Source: Erysipelotrichaceae bacterium
GTDB lineage: Bacteria > Bacillota > Clostridia > TANB77 > CAG-508
Assembly: GCA_021769225.1 (NCBI GenBank)
Contig: JAETTH010000003.1
Span: forward strand, 1 to 63,635
Direction of reading: 5' to 3'
DNA length: 63,635 bases
Within the stretch, counting starts at the first letter, position 1. Every line of letters starts with the position of its first letter. A program made the position numbers and the translations under genes. The notes beneath the pieces were generated by a model, which worked only from the letters and a program-made list of their open reading frames with translations, was not told the DNA's origin and searched no databases. Shown here piece after piece: positions 24,413-33,392 of this stretch.

Positions 24413-24713
24413 TTAATTATCTTCAAAATTATATACAAGTACTTCTTCTAAATCTTCATCTTCTAATAAAGAACCTTTTATACTACCTGTTGTTACAATA
24501 TCGACTTCTTTTTCCAATGCTTCTTGCAGGGCAAATTTGACTTCTACAATTTTAAATCCATCTGCAACATCTTCTGTTTTTACTAAAATATCTATATCAC
24601 TATCTTTTCTTTGTTTTTTTTTTGGCATATGAACCCAATACCCATATATAAGTAAGATTATATTTTTTTGCCACAGGTTTTATTTTTTCTTTAATTTGTT
24701 CTAATTCAGGCAT
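24413..24713 (-). pseudogene. mntA: MNT nucleotidyltransferase antitoxin, frameshifted in a 10-base A run
   Basis: From an ATG at 24713 with the ribosome site AGAGGTGA the frame reads MPELEQIKEKIKPVAKKYNL then TYIWVLGSYAKK. At a run of ten A residues (24614-24623) it shifts and would stop at once. The other frame continues RKDSDIDILVKTEDV to EVDIVTTG and a normal end. Restored, the roughly 100-residue protein has the complete minimal nucleotidyltransferase signature (GSYA, SDIDILV, third Asp in VDIV). MNT proteins neutralise HEPN toxins by AMPylation. With nine A residues the gene would be intact, so this is either an inactivated gene, a slippage-controlled one, or a sequence error. Confidence 0.8.
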
Positions 24714-24720
24714 ATTAATC

Positions 24721-25066
24721 TCACCTCTCATTTATTATTTTTTTGCAAAAATCTTTTATTTTATCGGTTTCTTTATCAGCAACATTCCATTATTAATTTA
24801 TCAATAGTCTCATAATTATGTACTACTATGTCTCTCATTCCTGCAATGTTTCTCCAAGGTATTTCTGTATGTGCTTGTCTAAAATCATCTGATAACCTTT
24901 TTACTAATTCTCCTATTTGAGTAACAGGAGTAAGAATAGCATTTTGATAAATACTATTGTTTTCAAAATCTTTATATTCATTTCCAAAATATTTTTTTGT
25001 TTCTTCTATAATATTACAATGTTTTATAATTGCTAATAATATTTTTCTTGTTCTTTTCTCTAACAA
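24721..25066 (-). pseudogene. hepT: HEPN toxin (HepT/DUF86), frameshifted near its end
   Basis: The TTG start at 25066 has AGAGGTG upstream. The protein contains the HEPN RNase motif RDIVVHNY (RxxxxH followed by Tyr) after TEIPWRNIAGM. The frame closes early with LIMECC and TGA. One inserted base (about 24784) explains this: in the neighbouring frame it continues VADKETDKIKDFCKKIINER to a TGA at 24721, eight bases before the MNT start. The order HEPN then MNT is the usual one for these toxin-antitoxin pairs. The catalytic motif precedes the lesion, so residual toxicity cannot be excluded. Confidence 0.8.
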
Positions 25067-25203
25067 TTTTTTATCACCTCTTTATATATTAAATATTACC
25101 CTAATACAAAAATTTAAAGCTTTATTTATTATCTAATTAAAATATGATATTTTCTAATATTATTATAACATACTTTACTGCTTTGTCTACATATTCTTAA
25201 GCA

Positions 25204-25867
25204 TTATTTACTTTTTGCTATTACTTCATACTTATCAGTATCAATTAAATTTACTTTTCCAACCGTTATAATGACATCTTGCTTATTGTATTTCGTTAAT
25301 ATATATACTGTACTAAAAATTGAATTTTTTACTTGATCTACTAAATCGTTATTACACACAAATTTATTCATAGTAATAACATCTTTATCATAAAAAAACT
25401 CTTCAGTATCATTTATAAATAATTCTACTTTTTCACATTTATTTCTATAATTCTTATCACTTTTAGTTTTTATTATTTTCTTTATCTTGTCTATATATTT
25501 TTCAATAGTTACTATAGGAAGTTTTACAGCATCTGTTACCTTATCATATTGATTATATCTATTTTTAACATAAATTTTTGCAACTGGTAAATTTTCAATA
25601 TCTTCTTTATCTGCATATCTTTTCTCATCTTTTCCATTTATTATGTTACTTACATAGTTATGGATTTTTTTAATTCTTGCACTACTTTGATTTATAAATA
25701 ATTCAGTAATTTCTACTCCAAATGCTTCGTTAGTTTTTCTATTAATCAAAATAAAATCTGGTTCTTCTGAATTTTTTATAATAAAATCATTTTCATTATA
25801 AATTTTATTTAAAATATTTCTTTCATAGCTTTTCTTTTTCTATCTGCTGATTATTATTATCTTTCAT
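25204..25867 (-). pseudogene. Predicted PD-(D/E)XK-like protein, frameshifted near the start
   Basis: The main open frame (25204-25749) lacks a plausible start. It remains open upstream through NILNKIYNENDF and EEPDFILINRKTNEAFGVEITEL. An ATG at 25867 with the ribosome site GGAGAG opens MKDNNNQQIEK in another frame. A one-base change in the A-rich stretch near 25838 would join them into about 220 residues. The PDF...VEITEL spacing resembles the nuclease-like core D-x(12-15)-ExT/K, but the Lys is Thr here. Function is uncertain; a defence or mobile-element origin is inference from the context of other broken accessory genes. Confidence 0.55.
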
Positions 25868-25943
25868 TTTATACACTCTCCAATCATAATCTTTTTAATG
25901 CTTCTATTGATAATTTACCAATTTCTACAATCTAACTTTTTTT

Positions 25944-26136
25944 CTACCTATCTATATCATATCCCTCACTATATTTTAAAATTTTTTCATCTTGTTTAAT
26001 TACAATTCCACAATATGATGAATACTGAAGTCCAATTCTATGCTGATAAACTTAAAAATAATCTTTTACTTGTTCTTTCATATCCATACTCTTCTCTGCT
26101 TCTATAAAATTCTTCTCGAATAGCCCTATCTTCTAT
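25944..26136 (-). pseudogene. Unrecognised decayed coding remnant
   Basis: No intact ORF exists, but consecutive frames read like protein on the minus strand: IEDRAIREEFYRSREEYGYE up to a stop at 26038, then in a second frame GLQYSSYCGIVIKQDEKILK up to a stop at 25944, then VEIGKLSIEALKRL beyond it. Two or more stops and at least one frame change separate them. It appears to be the start of the accessory block that continues into the nuclease-like gene. The gap 26137-26208 shows nothing else. Confidence 0.45.
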
Positions 26137-26208
26137 ATCTAGTATTTTATTTTTTCACTTTTTTTGTTTTCTTTTCATATTATTTATTATTTAAAAGAGG
26201 TGAGTGAA

Positions 26209-26442
26209 ATGATTTGTAAGAAAAAATGCTCTCATTGTGCTTGTCATAATTGTAAATTTAATTCTCACTATTTGTTTCCTATTTCTATTTTTTCTGTCTT
26301 TCTTCTTTTACTTTTGATTGGGTTTCTTTTATTTTTTACCTTTTCTTTTACTTCTACCAATCAATTAAAGGAAAGAAATATTTCAAATTATTATTCTTTT
26401 TATAACTTGCCAAAAAAGAAGGCTAGAGATATTCATCTCTAA
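26209..26442 (+). CDS. Cys-rich N-terminus plus one membrane helix, function unknown
   Basis: The ATG at 26209 follows the ribosome site AGAGGTGAG. The 77-residue product starts MICKKKCSHCACHNCKF, with six cysteines and two histidines in the first 20 residues, suggesting a zinc or iron-sulfur site. A membrane helix follows (about 25-47), then a polar tail. No family recognised. The last codons overlap a small hairpin (GGCTAGAGAT/ATCTCTAACC, 26418-26442). Confidence 0.65.
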   Translation: MICKKKCSHCACHNCKFNSHYLFPISIFSVFLLLLLIGFLLFFTFSFTSTNQLKERNISNYYSFYNLPKKKARDIHL

Positions 26443-26462
26443 CCCTTTCCGAGCATTTGTTA

Positions 26463-26873
26463 TTACTGTTTGTTAATAACATCATCCTTTTGTTGTTGGA
26501 TCATTTCATAAAAACGCAGTTTAAAGTTATCTCTGTTCAAATCTAGAATATCTTCTAGCAGATCCTTTGCTTGATTTGGAATTGCTTTTGCAAAGGCTGG
26601 CATGTTATCCAGCTCTATGATTTCAAAAGGCTTTGGACCTTGATATTTCTCATAGAGCAAGATCCATAGATACAAGATTCCCATTTTTTGCTTCATACTA
26701 TTTAAGTCTGAAGCTTTGATCCTTATTCCTTTATACCGATGGATTTCTAGCACTATTTTTTCTTCCTGCTGCATTACCAAAATTGGTACAGCATTTTGTG
26801 TTCGAATAGAGCTACTCAAATCTTCATAAAGCTTTTCTGCTTTTGGGATAATTTGCCTTCCACTTGTTTTCAT
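26463..26873 (-). CDS. Hypothetical cytoplasmic protein
   Basis: The ATG at 26873 lies 9 bases from AAAGGA and gives a 136-residue protein opening MKTSGRQIIPKAEKLYEDLS; an ATG 12 codons upstream lacks a ribosome site. It has no membrane segment, a short beta-rich stretch (VPILVMQQEEKIVLEIHRYKG), and a helical C-terminus ending in a polar QQQKDDVINKQ. I do not recognise it. It has its own promoter at 26921-26949. Confidence 0.7.
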   Translation of the reverse strand: MKTSGRQIIPKAEKLYEDLSSSIRTQNAVPILVMQQEEKIVLEIHRYKGIRIKASDLNSMKQKMGILYLWILLYEKYQGPKPFEIIELDNMPAFAKAIPNQAKDLLEDILDLNRDNFKLRFYEMIQQQKDDVINKQ

Positions 26874-26920
26874 AGAAATTTTCCTTTCTTTTGCTCGGAC
26901 AATATACAAACAGTGGTATT

Positions 26921-26949
26921 ATTATATCATATTTTTTCCTTTTCTTCAA
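26921..26949 (-). promoter_or_regulatory. Promoter of the gene at 26463
   Basis: TTGAAG (26944-26949) and TATAAT (26921-26926) are 17 bases apart on the minus strand, with an extended TG-like context. Confidence 0.65.
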
Positions 26950-26982
26950 TTTTACTTAGATTTAAGCTATTTTTCATTGATA

Positions 26983-27126
26983 TTATTTACCATCTAGCTT
27001 TGTCTTTTTCTCTTTTCGAATTGCATCTGCTAGAATTTGCCCAATTAGAAAATCATTTTTCTTCTCTATCTTAGTATTTCTTAGTATATTTTCTTCCACT
27101 GCTAAATGAATTAATATTGATGCTAT
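26983..27126 (-). pseudogene. Truncated gene start, possibly a zinc-dependent phospholipase C-like family
   Basis: A GAGGAG ribosome site is followed not by ATG but by ATA at 27126. The frame reads IASILIHLAVEENILRNTKI then FLIGQILADAIRKEKKTK and stops after 47 codons. The line (M)ASxLIHLAV....FxxGxIxADA resembles the start of a clostridial family in which an SHF motif follows. It looks like an N-terminal stump whose start codon has also been lost. It lies downstream of the ABC exporter genes. Family assignment is tentative. Confidence 0.4.
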
Positions 27127-27153
27127 TTTTTCTCCTCTTCTTTTTTATTTTTC

Positions 27154-28101
27154 TTACTCATTTTGCTTTTTATTAATCCATGTTCCAATTAAAATCATGA
27201 AAATACAGCTTAGGATGATGACAATCATACTAGTATATCCTGGTTTTAGTCCATTTTCAATTGCGATTGCAAAATTAACAATATATCGTTGTGGAAATAA
27301 GTGTGAAATTGTGTTTTCAATTCCACTTTGTGCTACTTCAATGAAACTTCCTGATACTAAAGAAGAGACTAGAATAATCATAGTACTAATTAGACTTCCA
27401 TTTTCTTCTGTGTTAGAAATAGATGCAATAAAGAAACTAAAACTTGAGCCAAGTAAGCATAGTGTAAATAGAATAAATGCAATTTGTCCATAAGTTGCAA
27501 GTGTAGGCATTGCTAAAATCCATTTAGCAAATAAAGTAATGATAATAGTTGGAACAAATAAAATTAAAAATACAACAAGACAATGGCTTAAAGAATATTG
27601 AATATGACTTATTTTAGTTGCTAGTATTCTCCTTTCAATTGCACCTTTTTCTTGATAGTAGAATTTATACATCATAGAGCCAATCAGTAATGTTAGCATA
27701 CTTAAGAATCCTGTTAAATTTGAAATAACACCTCTTTTTTCACCACTTTGAAAAGCTTCTTCCATACTTTTTCCATGATTTAATACTTGATCTAATGAAC
27801 TTCTAAATTCTTCTCCTTTTACTGTTTGGATCTTATAAACATCTCCCTTTTTTTCCACTACAGCATCATATTTACCTTGGACTAGCTTGGATAAAGGAGG
27901 TACTTCTTCTAGGCTTTCAACTTTAATATTTTCTTCTTGAATCGTAAAATCTCCAACAACCCCTAGTCTTATGGTTTGTTCAATATTATTGGTATAGATT
28001 AAAGCTGCAATGACTACAACTGGTGGGACAAAAAGAGCAAGTAAAAAATAGATGGTATTATGTTGTAATCGATAAAAGATCATCTGGACTAAATTTTTCA
28101 T
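27154..28101 (-). CDS. ABC-2 type transporter permease
   Basis: This 315-residue membrane protein has one N-terminal helix (about 15-38), a large extracytoplasmic loop (about 40-125) and five further helices, the layout of the ABC-2 permease family used for export of drugs, peptides or lipids. It is the last gene of the exporter operon and is paralogous in role to the permease at 28117; together they would form the heterodimeric membrane part. Ribosome site AAAAGGAGG. The substrate cannot be inferred. Confidence 0.88.
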   Translation of the reverse strand: MKNLVQMIFYRLQHNTIYFLLALFVPPVVVIAALIYTNNIEQTIRLGVVGDFTIQEENIKVESLEEVPPLSKLVQGKYDAVVEKKGDVYKIQTVKGEEFRSSLDQVLNHGKSMEEAFQSGEKRGVISNLTGFLSMLTLLIGSMMYKFYYQEKGAIERRILATKISHIQYSLSHCLVVFLILFVPTIIITLFAKWILAMPTLATYGQIAFILFTLCLLGSSFSFFIASISNTEENGSLISTMIILVSSLVSGSFIEVAQSGIENTISHLFPQRYIVNFAIAIENGLKPGYTSMIVIILSCIFMILIGTWINKKQNE

Positions 28102-28116
28102 TCTCTTTTCCTCCTT

Positions 28117-28860
28117 TTAAATGTATTTTTCCGGTCTATATTTTTTGTGAATCACAAAAAGTAAAAGAGCAGATAAAATGATAGGAGCTATTAAAGCTAT
28201 GATATAGTTTTGAAAGTTATTGTCATAAATAACTTCAAAAATAGTATTTAGAACCCATTTAATTGGTGATAATTCTGCTAAATTATCTACCCATTTTCCT
28301 AAGATTGCTACAGGAAAAAAGATACCAGAAAGTAGTGCTAATGTATTGACTACTGATCCAATAATTTTATTTGTTAAGTCTTGATTTCGAATTAAAACGC
28401 AAATTGTTCCTCCAAGCGTAATGGAAAAGATCAGAAGAACAAAAAATAGGAGTAAAACAAATGGAAAATTTGCTTTGCCAAAGTTTGTTATTCTAGTAAA
28501 ATGTAAGATTAAGATATTAAGTAAAAATCCTGAGCCAGTAAAGATAAAAGTAGATAGTAGCTTTGATAAATAGATTTCTACTCTTGATACTGGGCAGTAG
28601 TTAATTCTTAAATTTGGTCTTTTGATTCGTTCTTCCATAAAAGTGGTTGGTGTTACTGTACTTGCTGTTAAAACTAAGTAAAAGATCATAGTAATTCCAT
28701 AAAAATCATAAGAGCTAACTTGCTTTCCTCCATAAAGGTTTGAAAAAAGAAATCCAAAAAGTAAGACTAAAGAAATTGGATATACAAAAGAAAATAATAC
28801 CATTGTGGGATTGGTTATTAAGTTTTTTAAATCTTGTTTCATTAAAATGCCTAATTTCAC
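28117..28860 (-). CDS. ABC-2 type transporter permease
   Basis: The 247-residue protein has six predicted helices and starts MKLGILMKQDLKNLITNPTM, typical of ABC-2 permeases. EERIKRPNLRINYCPVSRVE lies in the first large cytoplasmic loop. It sits between the ATPase gene and a second permease gene (15-base gap), so the three encode one exporter. Confidence 0.9.
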   Translation of the reverse strand: MKLGILMKQDLKNLITNPTMVLFSFVYPISLVLLFGFLFSNLYGGKQVSSYDFYGITMIFYLVLTASTVTPTTFMEERIKRPNLRINYCPVSRVEIYLSKLLSTFIFTGSGFLLNILILHFTRITNFGKANFPFVLLLFFVLLIFSITLGGTICVLIRNQDLTNKIIGSVVNTLALLSGIFFPVAILGKWVDNLAELSPIKWVLNTIFEVIYDNNFQNYIIALIAPIILSALLLFVIHKKYRPEKYI

Positions 28861-28882
28861 TTTTTCTTTTTACTTCCTTTCC

Positions 28883-29630
28883 TTAATCTCTTAAATTTCT
28901 TCCTGTTAACTTTAAAAATACTTTTTCTAAGCTTTTATCTTCATATTTTGCTAACAAATCATCAATTGTTCCCTCTGCTATTTTCTTGCCGGTGATCCAT
29001 AATAATAACGCGATCAGCAATTTCTTCTATTTCTTCCATGTAGTGAGTTGTGTATATAACAGTGGTTCCTTCTTTTCTTAGTTTTTGGATTGAGCTTAGT
29101 ATATGGTTCCTTGATTGTGGATCGATCCCTACGGTTGGTTCATCCAATATTAAGATTTTAGGCTTATGTGCAATGGCAATTGCTATATTTAATCTTCTCT
29201 TCATTCCTCCAGAGTATGTTTTGGGTTTATCATCTTTTCTTTCTTCTAATCCTACAAATTTTAATGCTTCTTCTACTGCATTTTTTAATTCTTCTTTTTT
29301 GATCCCATATAAAGATGCAAAAAATTCAATATTTTTATATGCTGAGATATCTTCATAAATTGCTAAGTCTTGTGGAACGACTCCTAAGTTTTGTTTAATT
29401 TGTTTTAAATTTTTCTCTAGCTCTTCTCCAAAATATTTAATTTCTCCTTCATCTTTTTTTAGGATAGTTGATAAAATATTAATAGTTGTTGACTTTCCTG
29501 CTCCATTTGGCCCTAGAATTCCTAAGATCTCTCCTCGGTATAGGTCAAAACTAAGTCCATCAACTGCTTTGTTTTTTTTATAACTTTTCTTTAAATTTTT
29601 TACTTCTAAAACCTTTTCCAAATTTCTCAC
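28883..29630 (-). pseudogene. ABC exporter ATP-binding protein, frameshifted near the C-terminus
   Basis: The ATPase has Walker A GPNGAGKST, the Q-loop region GVVPQDLAIYEDIS, the signature YSGGMKRRLNIA, Walker B ILILDEPTVGIDPQ and the switch His in TTHYMEE. The frame then ends early (MDHRQENSRGNN, stop at 28962). One extra base at 28991-28992 accounts for this: without it the protein continues DHGKKIAEGTIDDLLAKYED and ends LKLTGRNLRD at 28883, a normal ABC C-terminus. The GTG start overlaps the stop of the AI-2E gene (GTGA); a TTG three codons later is also possible. All catalytic motifs precede the lesion. Confidence 0.88.
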
Positions 29631-30799
29631 TCTTCCTTTATGATAGTATTGTCTTTTTCTTCTAATCTTAAACTAACATCTTTTTTTAGTAATATGTATA
29701 GAATTGAACAGATTGGAACACTAATCATAATTCCGATAATTCCCATTAGACTGCTTCCAATAGTAATTGCTACTAGTACCCAAATCCCTGGTAATCCTAC
29801 TTGATTTCCTACTACTTTTGGATAAATAACATTTCCTTCAATTTGTTGTAAAATTAATAAAAATACAATAAAGATAAGTGCTTTCATTGGTGAAACAAAG
29901 GCAATTAAAATTGCTCCAATGATTAATCCAATAAATGCTCCAATGATTGGAATTAAAGCAGTAAATGCAATTAAAATTCCAATAGTAACAGCATATGGAA
30001 GTCCTAAAATGAACATACCAATTGCGCATAAGCTTCCTAAGATCAGTGCTTCGATAAATTGTCCTGTTAAGAATTTATTAAATTGTTCATTTGAAACAGT
30101 TAATATATTTGAAATTCTCTCTACTTTCTTTTCTGGTATATATGCTTTTGCTACTTTTTTGATTTGAGAGAATAATTTTTCTTTTTGCATTAATAAATAA
30201 ATTGCAAAGATAAAGCCGACTGTTGTATTAGTTACTCCTCCTATGATTCCCATGATCACATTAATAGAAGTATTAAATAAATTTCCTCCCCACTCTTGAA
30301 GTACTTTTACTAATTCTCCATTGATATTTTTCATATCAAATCCTATATTTTGAATTTGATTATTTAAGTCGGGATAGTTTTCAAATAATTTTAGTACAAA
30401 CTCTTGCGCTTGTGTTAACATTTCTGGAACTTTTCCACTAATTGTTGAAATAACATTAATTAATTCTGGTATGACAACTGCAATCACTAAAATCAAAAAT
30501 CCAACTAAAAGAACAATTGAAATACTAAGTGAAAGGACTCTTTTTATGGTAAAAGGTAATTGGATTGTTCTAGCTGCCTTTTTCTTTTTCCTTTCTTTAA
30601 AGAATTTCTTTTCTATTACTGACATTGGAATATTAATGACAAATGCCATGACTAATCCTAGAATAAAAGGAAACAGAAGTTGATATAAAAAGGACATAGC
30701 TTCTCCAATTTTTTCTAAATTTTGTAATCCCCAATATAAAAATATCCCAAATGTAATTAATAATAGTATTTTCTTGGTGTTTTTCTTATTAAACTCCAT
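29627..30799 (-). CDS. AI-2E family transporter
   Basis: This is a membrane protein of about eight helices in the UPF0118/PerM family, members of which export quorum signals or act as sodium/proton antiporters. The N-terminal helix pair, the charged loop FFKERKKKKAARTIQ, the central GGNLFNTSINVIMGIIGGVTNTTVG and the conserved GLPYAVTIGILIAFTALIPIIG then QQIEGNVIYPKVVGNQVGLP are present. Length 390. The stop overlaps the start of the ABC ATPase gene, so they are cotranscribed. No terminator or promoter stands out in the 30800-30918 gap. Confidence 0.93.
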   Translation of the reverse strand: MEFNKKNTKKILLLITFGIFLYWGLQNLEKIGEAMSFLYQLLFPFILGLVMAFVINIPMSVIEKKFFKERKKKKAARTIQLPFTIKRVLSLSISIVLLVGFLILVIAVVIPELINVISTISGKVPEMLTQAQEFVLKLFENYPDLNNQIQNIGFDMKNINGELVKVLQEWGGNLFNTSINVIMGIIGGVTNTTVGFIFAIYLLMQKEKLFSQIKKVAKAYIPEKKVERISNILTVSNEQFNKFLTGQFIEALILGSLCAIGMFILGLPYAVTIGILIAFTALIPIIGAFIGLIIGAILIAFVSPMKALIFIVFLLILQQIEGNVIYPKVVGNQVGLPGIWVLVAITIGSSLMGIIGIMISVPICSILYILLKKDVSLRLEEKDNTIIKEE

Positions 30800-30918
30800 C
30801 TTTTTTCTCTCCTTTTATTTTTTACTTTTTTGTTTTTTTATTAATTTACTTTTTTCTTCTTTGTTCTTTTTGTTTCTCTTTATTTTTTCCTTATTATACC
30901 ATACTCACTTTTTGAAAA

Positions 30919-30960
30919 AAAGAGTATATTCTTAAAGTTTACTTAAGAAATATACTCTTT
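30919..30960 (-). terminator. Terminator after yunB
   Basis: AAAGAGTATATTTCTTAA pairs with TTAAGAATATACTCTTT around an 8-base loop on the minus strand, six bases after the yunB stop. Confidence 0.85.
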
Positions 30961-30965
30961 CTTTT

Positions 30966-31691
30966 TTATTCTATCAGATCTAATGCATTATCTTTTGTAA
31001 GTCCTTCTAAATTATAATAAGTGTTTGGTACAATTCCAACAATAACTGCTTCTGCTAATAATACTTGATTCGTTATTTGTTGGGTTATGGTATTAAATGG
31101 AGTTAAGATTGTTACATTACATTTTACTTCTAAATAGATTCGATGTAATGTTTGATTAATTCCTGCTGCTAAAAATTCTGATCTTAAATCTGTTTCTACA
31201 TCTCCAATACTAGCAACTTGAATTTTAATACTAGGTCCTATTCCAGATAATAGCTTACTTCCTGTTAAACTTCCTAATTTCAAATAAAATACTCCATTAT
31301 TTTGTTTTTCTAATTCTTCTTGCATAGCAATTGGAATATCTGAAATAATGGCGTTAATTGGATTAATATTTGCTTTGATTAAAGTAATATTTCCATTATC
31401 ATCTTTTTCAATCACAGATAAGTCGTCATATTTATATTTTTGTACAATTTTGGTTGCTTGGTTATTTGAAATCATAGTTGCAATACTTTTTGCTTTATTA
31501 ATACATTGCTTTTCAAAAATGGGATAAATTGCATTTAAACAGATACGAACTACCGAAAAAGCAATTACTAAAATACAAATAATCTTTGCTATTTTTCTTA
31601 GCTTTTTCTGATCTTGGCTTGGCAAATTTGCATTCTTCCTTAAGTTTATCTTAGGAATTCTTATTCTAGTTCTAGAATAAATTTTATCCAT
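30966..31691 (-). CDS. yunB: Sporulation protein YunB
   Basis: YunB is a mother-cell-expressed sporulation protein of unknown biochemistry. One membrane helix (about 35-58) is followed by NKAKSIATMISNNQATKIV, then INAIISDIPIAMQEELEKQ, IPIKLGSLTGS-like LKLGSLTGSKLLSGIGP, and the C-terminal AGINQTLHRIYLEVKC and VPNTYYNLEG, all family lines. Length 241. It follows sipL by 27 bases and is closed by a terminator, so the two form a sporulation operon. Confidence 0.94.
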   Translation of the reverse strand: MDKIYSRTRIRIPKINLRKNANLPSQDQKKLRKIAKIICILVIAFSVVRICLNAIYPIFEKQCINKAKSIATMISNNQATKIVQKYKYDDLSVIEKDDNGNITLIKANINPINAIISDIPIAMQEELEKQNNGVFYLKLGSLTGSKLLSGIGPSIKIQVASIGDVETDLRSEFLAAGINQTLHRIYLEVKCNVTILTPFNTITQQITNQVLLAEAVIVGIVPNTYYNLEGLTKDNALDLIE

Positions 31692-31718
31692 ATACTTTAT
31701 TTCCTTTTATTTTATCTT

Positions 31719-33269
31719 CTAAGTAGATACTCGATTTCTTACATATCTTGGAATAAATAACTGTTGCCCCACATTTAATTTATCCGGATTTTCTATATTA
31801 TTTACTCTTGCAATATCTTCTACTGTGCTTCTAAATCTCTTTGCAATTTCCCATAGGGTATCTCCTGGTTTTACAAAATAGATGATAATACTATATATTT
31901 CAATTTGTCTATTTTCCTCTGCATTAATTGAGTCAATTAAATTAATACTTGTCATTTTAGAAATATTCATGATAAAGTTAATATCAATACTAATATCAAT
32001 GTTTCCATCAGGCATTACAACAAAGTTTTGGTTTTTAATTTGCATTTGTGTTTCTACCATAGAAGATTGATTTACATTTGGTGCATCTACATTAAATGTA
32101 AATGGTAGACTCATCGTTTTGGTATCTATATTTACCCCATTATCTGAAGAATAAATAAATTTTAATCCAACTTCTCCTTCATAGACAATTCTTCCATTTA
32201 ATAGATTCTGATTCGAAATGCTAGGAACTACTTCAACATCATAAATTCGATTTCCATGAATTTCTGCAACTGGGGATGTTTGTCTAATACTACAAACATC
32301 TTCAATTCTTTCTTTTCCTACCATACTTCGAATTGCTTTTTTATTAAATACTAGATTTTGAGATGGACTATATAAGTCTTGTATCATATCTACATTTCTA
32401 CTTTCATAAACCATGCAACTAAGCTCAATTTCTGCTTCTATATAAATAGAGTGTTCTTCTACGGAATTTGGTTTTACAATTAAATTTTTTAATTCATATT
32501 TTGTATCAACTAAATTATCATCACTTACATTTGGAATATCAACAAATCCCATAACAGGAATTATACTTTCCACTACATTAATTCTATCATCTTCTGTTAA
32601 ATACATAATCTTTACTGATGCATCAGCTTTTGCTAAGATTTTGTTATAACTTACTTTGGTATCTTGGTTTGTAATTTTTAGATCAACTTTTAAAATTTCT
32701 GCTAAGTTATCTATATTATCTAATATTAAAGTATCTTTAGCATATACTTTATTCATTCCTGATCCAATCAAAGAATTTAAAACAAAACTTTTATTTAAAA
32801 GTTGAATATCTTCTACATTTTGAATTTGTTTAATATATTCTACTGTTTCATTGGAATACACCTTTTGTTTTAATTCTACAGCAGCTTTTACACTTACTTT
32901 TCTTCCATTTAATACTTTACAGTCTACAGAACGTACTTCCACTTCTAATTCTAAATTCATGTCTGGTCTTACATTCTCAAAATCAAAGGTATTGGTAAAA
33001 TCTAAACAAGTATTTAGACTTCGAACTGAACTCATTTCTCCATCTGCTAAATACATGATATAGACATTAACACATCCATCTATTCTTACTTTTCCTTCTA
33101 ATACCTCTTTTTTATAAATACATACATTCCCACTTGTATGAATTGTATTTAAAATATCTGGCTTTACATCAGGGACAATAATATCTCCTTCTACCATAAT
33201 ATTGTCTGTTTTTTGTCCCACAATTTGATTGATACATAAGTTATCTTTATCAAAATCGATCACTTTCAT
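31719..33269 (-). CDS. sipL: SpoIVA-interacting coat protein SipL (DUF3794 plus LysM)
   Basis: In Clostridioides, SipL anchors SpoIVA and the coat to the forespore. Two or three DUF3794-type repeats occupy most of the protein, for example MVEGDIIVPDVKPDILNTIH with VRIDGCVNVYIMYLADGEMS. The C-terminus (about 465-516) is a LysM domain: YFVKPGDTLWEIAKRFRSTV then NPDKLNVGQQLFIP. An ATG ten codons upstream (33299) lacks a ribosome site; AAGGAGGG lies directly before the ATG at 33269. Expected expression is in the mother cell under sigma-E, by family knowledge. Confidence 0.93.
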   Translation of the reverse strand: MKVIDFDKDNLCINQIVGQKTDNIMVEGDIIVPDVKPDILNTIHTSGNVCIYKKEVLEGKVRIDGCVNVYIMYLADGEMSSVRSLNTCLDFTNTFDFENVRPDMNLELEVEVRSVDCKVLNGRKVSVKAAVELKQKVYSNETVEYIKQIQNVEDIQLLNKSFVLNSLIGSGMNKVYAKDTLILDNIDNLAEILKVDLKITNQDTKVSYNKILAKADASVKIMYLTEDDRINVVESIIPVMGFVDIPNVSDDNLVDTKYELKNLIVKPNSVEEHSIYIEAEIELSCMVYESRNVDMIQDLYSPSQNLVFNKKAIRSMVGKERIEDVCSIRQTSPVAEIHGNRIYDVEVVPSISNQNLLNGRIVYEGEVGLKFIYSSDNGVNIDTKTMSLPFTFNVDAPNVNQSSMVETQMQIKNQNFVVMPDGNIDISIDINFIMNISKMTSINLIDSINAEENRQIEIYSIIIYFVKPGDTLWEIAKRFRSTVEDIARVNNIENPDKLNVGQQLFIPRYVRNRVST

Positions 33270-33350
33270 TTCCCTCCTTATTATTCTTACTTGTTCCATT
33301 TTCTATGGTAAGTACTTTTATATCCTAAATATATTAGAGGGGTATAAAAA

Positions 33351-33374
33351 AAATTCCTAAATATTTAGGAATTT
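33351..33374. terminator. Terminator after veg
   Basis: The sequence is a perfect palindrome, AAATTCCTAAAT and its complement, just after the veg stop. Confidence 0.6.
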
Positions 33375-33392
33375 CTTTTCTTTTTATTTATT

